From an uncultured Granulicatella sp. (GTDB lineage Bacteria; Bacillota; Bacilli; Lactobacillales; Aerococcaceae), in assembly GCA_937891475.1 (NCBI GenBank), contig CALATC010000248.1, forward strand, positions 1 to 18,326: 18,326 nucleotides of DNA. Reading direction: 5' to 3'. Shown here piece by piece: positions 15,273 to 18,326 of the stretch (its first letter is position 1; each line of letters opens with the position of its first letter). The notes beneath the pieces were generated by a model, which was given only the letters and a program-made list of their open reading frames with translations, had not been told where the DNA came from and did not search any database. The translations under genes were made by a program, and so were the position numbers.

Positions 15273-16288
15273 TTTTTGAAGTAGAGCCTCAAGAAAAGAA
15301 GCGAAAGAAAGGTCCTAAAATTACCGTCATTGGTGGAGGAACAGGATTACCTGTCTTATTAAGAAATTTAAGAAAACAAGATGCTGAAGTAACTGCGATT
15401 GTAACGGTTGCCGATGATGGAGGAAGTTCTGGAGTTATTCGAGACTATATTAACGTTGTACCTCCAGGAGATATTCGTAACTGCTTATGTGCATTATCTC
15501 CAATGAATTCCTTGCAAAAAGATATTTTCCAATATCGTTTTAAATCGGATGATCAATTTTTCGCAGGGCATGCGATTGGGAATTTAATTATTGCTGCTTT
15601 AACAGAAATGCATGGAAATAATATTTTTGATGCGATTCGTTTGCTTTCTAGAATGATGAGTATTGAAGGGCATGTTTATCCTGCTGCAGAAGAACCATTA
15701 TTGTTAAGAGCAGAATTTGAAGATGGAACGATTGTAGATGGAGAGTCTCAATTAGCGAAATATCGTAAAAAGATTAAGCATGTAAGTGTTCATACTTACG
15801 ATGAAAATCGTAAACCAATCGCTTCTCGAGATGTTGTGGAAGCAATTATGGAAGCGGATATGGTCGTTATTGGACCAGGAAGTTTATATACAAGTATTTT
15901 GCCAAACTTAATGATTGAAGATATTGGACGAGCTGTTTGCGAAACAAAAGCAGAAGTTGTGTATATTTGTAATATTATGACACAATTAGGAGAAACAGAA
16001 CATTTTACAGATAGTGATCATGTTCGTGTATTGCATGAACATTTAGGGGAACATTTTATTGATACAGTATTAGTCAATACGGAGTCTGTTCCAGATGAAT
16101 ATTTAAATCAACAAAAACATGAAGAATATTTGTATCAAGTAAAATATGATTTCCAAGGATTACGTGACCAAGGATGCCGAGTGATTTCAACAGATTTTCT
16201 TAAATTAAGAGAAAATGGTGTCTATCATGATGGACAAAAAGTCATTGATGAATTATTTACTTTATTACGAAGTGTAAAACATGATTAA
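15269..16288 (+). CDS. yvcK: YvcK/GlmR, CofD-like regulator of carbon partitioning
   Basis: A 339-residue protein of the YvcK (GlmR) family, related to CofD. The N-terminal IGGGTGLP motif is at residues 21-28, [12 protein letters not shown] at 48-59, then PPGDIRN, GHAIGNL and IGPGSLYTS, all hallmarks. In Bacillus and relatives it binds UDP-GlcNAc and stimulates GlmS-dependent entry of carbon into cell-wall precursors, and it is needed for growth on gluconeogenic carbon sources. The start is a GTG that overlaps the rapZ stop codon by 4 bases, pointing to translational coupling; the upstream GAAGGGA is a modest ribosome site. The basic, Lys-rich stretch at residues 10-17 before the Rossmann fold is a small extension. 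Confidence 0.96.
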   Translation: MIFEVEPQEKKRKKGPKITVIGGGTGLPVLLRNLRKQDAEVTAIVTVADDGGSSGVIRDYINVVPPGDIRNCLCALSPMNSLQKDIFQYRFKSDDQFFAGHAIGNLIIAALTEMHGNNIFDAIRLLSRMMSIEGHVYPAAEEPLLLRAEFEDGTIVDGESQLAKYRKKIKHVSVHTYDENRKPIASRDVVEAIMEADMVVIGPGSLYTSILPNLMIEDIGRAVCETKAEVVYICNIMTQLGETEHFTDSDHVRVLHEHLGEHFIDTVLVNTESVPDEYLNQQKHEEYLYQVKYDFQGLRDQGCRVISTDFLKLRENGVYHDGQKVIDELFTLLRSVKHD

Positions 16289-16297
16289 TGAAAAAGA

Positions 16298-16327
16298 AGT
16301 GGGGAAGAGCAACTGTTCTTTCCCACT
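16298..16327 (+). other. Hairpin between yvcK and whiA, no U tract
   Basis: A 13-bp stem pairs AGTGGGGAAGAGC (16298-16310) with GTTCTTTCCCACT (16315-16327), including two G-U pairs and an AACT loop. A small CCTAT-TGT-ATAGG hairpin (16328-16340) abuts it. There is no T run, so it is not a normal terminator. It could be an attenuator, an mRNA processing or stability element, or a control of whiA translation, since its 3' side ends 15 bases before the whiA ribosome site. Confidence 0.6.
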
Positions 16328-16354
16328 CCTATTGTATAGGGAAAGGGGGCTATT

Positions 16355-17290
16355 ATGTCATTTGCATCTGAAACGAAAAAAGAATTAACGCAATTAGAAG
16401 TACATATTGAACATGCAAAAGCTGAATTAGCAGCACTCATTCGTATGAATGGGTCTTTGAGTTTATTTAATCGACAGTTTGTATTAAATATTCAAACAGA
16501 AAATGCAGCGATTGCGAGGCGTATTTTCGTATTATTAAAACAACATTATCAAATTGAGAGTGAATTACTTGTTCGCCGTAAAATGAAATTGAAGAAAAAT
16601 AATGTGTATATTGTACGGTTAAAACAAGGAACTAAGGAAATTTTAAGTGATTTAGGTATTATGGAAAACTTGGAATTAATTACACATATTCCACTAGAGA
16701 TTCGTGATAATGAAGAGAAAATGCGTTCTTATTTAAGAGGAGCATTCTTAGCAGGAGGTTCCGTTAATAATCCTGAAACGAGTCGTTATCATTTAGAAAT
16801 TTATTCGAACTATGAAGAACATAATGAAGACATTTGTGACATGATGAATGCTTTTGGGCTCAATGCAAGAATGATTGAGAGAAGAAATGGATTTATTACT
16901 TATCTAAAAGAAGCAGAAAAAATTGCAGATTTTCTTGCGCTCATTGGTGCAGCGAATGCGATGATGAAATTTGAAGACATTCGTATTGTGCGAGATATGA
17001 GAAACTCGGTGAATCGTTTAGTGAACTGTGAAAATGCCAATATTAATAAAGTAGTCAATGCCGCTTCCCGTCAGATGGAAGATATTTTATTTATTGAGGA
17101 GAAAGTTGGGTTAGAGGCATTACCTGTAAAATTATTTGAATTAGCACAAGTGAGAAAAGAAAATCCGGATATTAGTTTGAAAGACTTAGGGGAGATTATT
17201 CCATCTGGTTCGATTTCAAAATCGGGAGTAAACCATCGTTTGAGAAAAATTTCTGAATTTGCAGAAAATTTAAGAAAAAATATTTCGTAA
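16355..17290 (+). CDS. whiA: WhiA, DNA-binding cell-division regulator
   Basis: A 311-residue protein, normal length. An N-terminal domain is followed by the degenerate LAGLIDADG-type homing-endonuclease-like fold (around [15 protein letters not shown], about residues 126-140). The C-terminal helix-turn-helix domain (about 220-311) carries the [21 protein letters not shown] motif region. WhiA is needed for sporulation in Streptomyces; in Bacillus it is a nucleoid-associated protein affecting division and membrane composition. The ribosome site AAAGGGGG (16342-16349) is close to the ATG. It follows yvcK after 66 bases containing a hairpin. No clear terminator follows; only an AT-rich stretch with a weak A6-TATT-T hairpin and a T run separates it from ssb. 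Confidence 0.96.
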   Translation: MSFASETKKELTQLEVHIEHAKAELAALIRMNGSLSLFNRQFVLNIQTENAAIARRIFVLLKQHYQIESELLVRRKMKLKKNNVYIVRLKQGTKEILSDLGIMENLELITHIPLEIRDNEEKMRSYLRGAFLAGGSVNNPETSRYHLEIYSNYEEHNEDICDMMNAFGLNARMIERRNGFITYLKEAEKIADFLALIGAANAMMKFEDIRIVRDMRNSVNRLVNCENANINKVVNAASRQMEDILFIEEKVGLEALPVKLFELAQVRKENPDISLKDLGEIIPSGSISKSGVNHRLRKISEFAENLRKNIS

Positions 17291-17329
17291 AAAAATATTT
17301 TTTGAGATTTTTTTCGTACTTATAGAGTG

Positions 17330-17346
17330 AAGAACAATTTGTTCTT
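17330..17346. promoter_or_regulatory. Inverted repeat in the ssb leader
   Basis: AAGAACAA-T-TTGTTCTT is a perfect 8-bp inverted repeat with a single-base spacer. It ends 12 bases before the ssb ribosome site GGAGG (17359-17363). It may be an operator or a leader hairpin. No canonical -10/-35 pair is evident in the 82 bases between whiA and ssb; a T run at about 17308-17314 is followed by CGTACTTATAG. Confidence 0.4.
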
Positions 17347-17372
17347 TAATCATTCAATGGAGGTACGGAAAA

Positions 17373-17753
17373 ATGAATCATGTTTCATTAATTGGTCGTC
17401 TGATTAAGGACGTCGCTGTTCATCAATCTGAGAAGGGAAATTCTGTTTGTCGAAATACTTTGGCAGTGCAGAATATTTATAGACAGAATGATGGGGATAA
17501 GCAGACGGATTTTATTCAGGTGATTGCTTTTGGGAAGATGGCGGATCGGATTCAGCGTTTTGTGAAGAAGGGCGATCGTTTAGGAATTGAGGGTCGTATT
17601 CATTCGAGACATTATAAGAATCGTGATCAGCAGGATGTTTATGTGACGGAGGTTATTATTGAGGAATGTTATTTCTTAGAGCCTAAGTTGCAAGAAACTG
17701 AACCAGAAGAAAATGACGAGTTTGCTTCGATTTTCACGGTTGATGGGGAATAG
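17373..17753 (+). CDS. ssb: Short single-stranded DNA-binding protein (SsbB-like)
   Basis: A 126-residue protein made of one OB fold (about 1-108): NHVSLIGRLIKDV at the N-terminus, then DFIQVIAFGKMADRI and YVTEVIIEECYFLEP. It is much shorter than replicative SsbA (about 160-180 residues). It lacks the acidic DDDLPF-like tip that recruits partners and ends instead in a Glu-rich segment finishing FTVDGE. Short tip-less SSBs in Firmicutes are often the competence paralogue SsbB, so a role in natural transformation is plausible but unproven. Codon use differs sharply from its neighbours: all eight Lys codons are AAG and seven of nine Gln codons are CAG, whereas adjacent genes favour AAA and CAA. 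The ribosome site GGAGG is 9 bases upstream. A structured repeat begins 3 bases after the stop codon. Confidence 0.85.
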   Translation: MNHVSLIGRLIKDVAVHQSEKGNSVCRNTLAVQNIYRQNDGDKQTDFIQVIAFGKMADRIQRFVKKGDRLGIEGRIHSRHYKNRDQQDVYVTEVIIEECYFLEPKLQETEPEENDEFASIFTVDGE

Positions 17754-17756
17754 GAA

Positions 17757-17902
17757 AAAAGACTTCTTATGATTGTAGTATTAGGACGCCAGTAGCCACC
17801 TGCGGTGTCTCTTGGCTAAAATTTGAGCCTAGGTCTCAAATTTTCCTGCGCTAGAAGCCAGATTGGCTTCTAGTGCCCATACTACAATGAGAAGTCTTTT
17901 TT
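17757..17902 (+). repeat. Three-hairpin structured repeat, copy 2, bidirectional terminator
   Basis: Same architecture as copy 1. The closing helix is AAGACTTCT/AGAAGTCTT (17759-17767 with 17890-17898), then ATTGTAGTAT/ATACTACAAT (17772-17781 with 17879-17888). Hairpin A is GCCA/TGGC around CACC-TGC-GGTG. Hairpin B is AAAATTTGAG/CTCAAATTTT (17818-17827 with 17835-17844), loop CCTAGGT. Hairpin C is a 13-bp stem, 17848-17860 with 17864-17876. A T run follows on the plus strand and an A run precedes on the plus strand, so it can terminate both ssb and the convergent ABC gene. An 18-base block beginning GTAGTATTAGG is identical to copy 1. Confidence 0.88.
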
Positions 17903-17943
17903 CTGTTCTTTAGAATGACATGAATGCGTAAAAAAAGAAGAAT

Positions 17944-18326
17944 TCACTTTTCTATATTAAAAAATATTTTTTTCACCTTTTTTACCTCAAAATAATCATT
18001 AAATTTAACTTCAAAATCAAAAACTATACTCTCTAATTTTTTATGAGAAACGACAATAATAGTCTTATCAGAAAAGTTATTTATAAAAACTTTCCAAATT
18101 TTACTGAATGTAACGGGATCTATTGCACTAAAGGACTCATCAAAAATTAATATATCAAATTCTACAGCCCTGATTAACAGTCTTGCAAATTCAATTAGTT
18201 GTCTTTCACCACCAGAAAGAGTATTAAAATTTACCTCTTCATATAAACGATTACAAATTGTTTTAGGGAAATGATGGAGATTCAATAATTCTATTATTTT
18301 TTGATCTGAAATATTCTGATTTAATC
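17944..18326 (-). CDS. ABC transporter ATPase, C-terminal part (cut by window edge)
   Basis: The minus-strand frame runs open to the last base of the window and stops at TGA (17944-17946); the TTG near 18285 is internal. About 127 residues are visible. They include the ABC signature LSGGERQ, the Walker B strand DILIFDES with catalytic Glu, a D-loop-like SAID, and the H-loop SHK. The Walker A lies outside the window. The signature LSGGERQLIEFARLLI and the DES box resemble exporter-type ATPases such as those of peptide or bacteriocin exporters, but the substrate cannot be told. The segment is distinctly more AT-rich and Phe/Ile/Lys-rich than the core genes, suggesting acquired DNA. It converges on ssb, with the structured repeat between them. 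Confidence 0.75.
   Translation of the reverse strand, partial: LNQNISDQKIIELLNLHHFPKTICNRLYEEVNFNTLSGGERQLIEFARLLIRAVEFDILIFDESFSAIDPVTFSKIWKVFINNFSDKTIIVVSHKKLESIVFDFEVKFNDYFEVKKVKKIFFNIEK

Noticed and set aside
16298..16340. Rho-independent terminator between yvcK and whiA
   Set aside because: No T run follows the stem, and whiA is normally co-transcribed with yvcK.
17300..17330. Streptococcal-type ComX box (TACGAATA) before ssb
   Set aside because: There is a T run followed by CGTACTTATAG, but no close match to TACGAATA, so competence control is left as a hypothesis only.
10718..17902. CRISPR array or transposon ends formed by the two related repeats
   Set aside because: There are only two copies, 7 kb apart in the same orientation, with no spacers, no transposase gene and no clear target-site duplication.

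Overview
The window comes from a low-GC Firmicute, most likely a member of the Lactobacillales. The reasons are strong A/T-ending codon preference, AAGGAGG-type ribosome binding sites, the rapZ-yvcK-whiA core cluster, a BceAB/BceRS-type peptide-antibiotic module, and a lipoprotein-based sugar/phosphate-ester ABC importer. The genus cannot be fixed from the sequence; a Carnobacteriaceae-like lactic acid bacterium would fit. No IS element, CRISPR array, rRNA or tRNA was seen.

Layout. (1) 1-1971: the 3' part of an EIIC-like membrane protein gene and a ketopantoate-reductase-family gene, closed by a strong terminator. (2) 1972-2422: a 450-base AT-rich intergenic region. It holds a candidate minus-strand structured RNA with its own promoter and terminator, a perfect 22-bp palindrome, and an inverted repeat matching the BceR operator consensus. 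(3) 2423-5206: a BceA-like ATPase and BceB-like permease, then a terminator. (4) 5288-10851: an operon coding for an MsmK/UgpC-type ATPase, two MalF/MalG-type permeases, a beta-CASP metallo-beta-lactamase-fold hydrolase and a UgpB-like lipoprotein. It ends in a 134-base three-hairpin repeat that acts as terminator. (5) 10898-12560: a separately transcribed cytosolic 5'-nucleotidase-family gene. (6) 12577-14299: a BceR-like response regulator and BceS-like intramembrane-sensing kinase. (7) 14347-17290: rapZ, yvcK, whiA. (8) 17373-17753: a short SSB gene with aberrant codon usage, followed by a second copy of the three-hairpin repeat. (9) 17944-18326, minus strand: the 3' end of an AT-rich ABC ATPase gene, probably the edge of an accessory region.

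How the genes may work together. The kinase and regulator at 12.6-14.3 kb are of the family that works with BceAB-type transporters, and the operator-like site sits upstream of the transporter genes at 2.3 kb. I therefore infer one antibiotic sensing and detoxification module split by about 7 kb of unrelated genes. The ABC importer, its embedded nuclease-like hydrolase and the neighbouring intracellular 5'-nucleotidase together suggest a scavenging route for a phosphate ester or phosphodiester; the substrate is unknown.

The most novel feature is the pair of structured repeats at 10718-10851 and 17757-17900. They share a closing stem, three internal hairpins and a self-complementary apical loop, and they differ by several compensatory base changes. 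This indicates a selected RNA fold.
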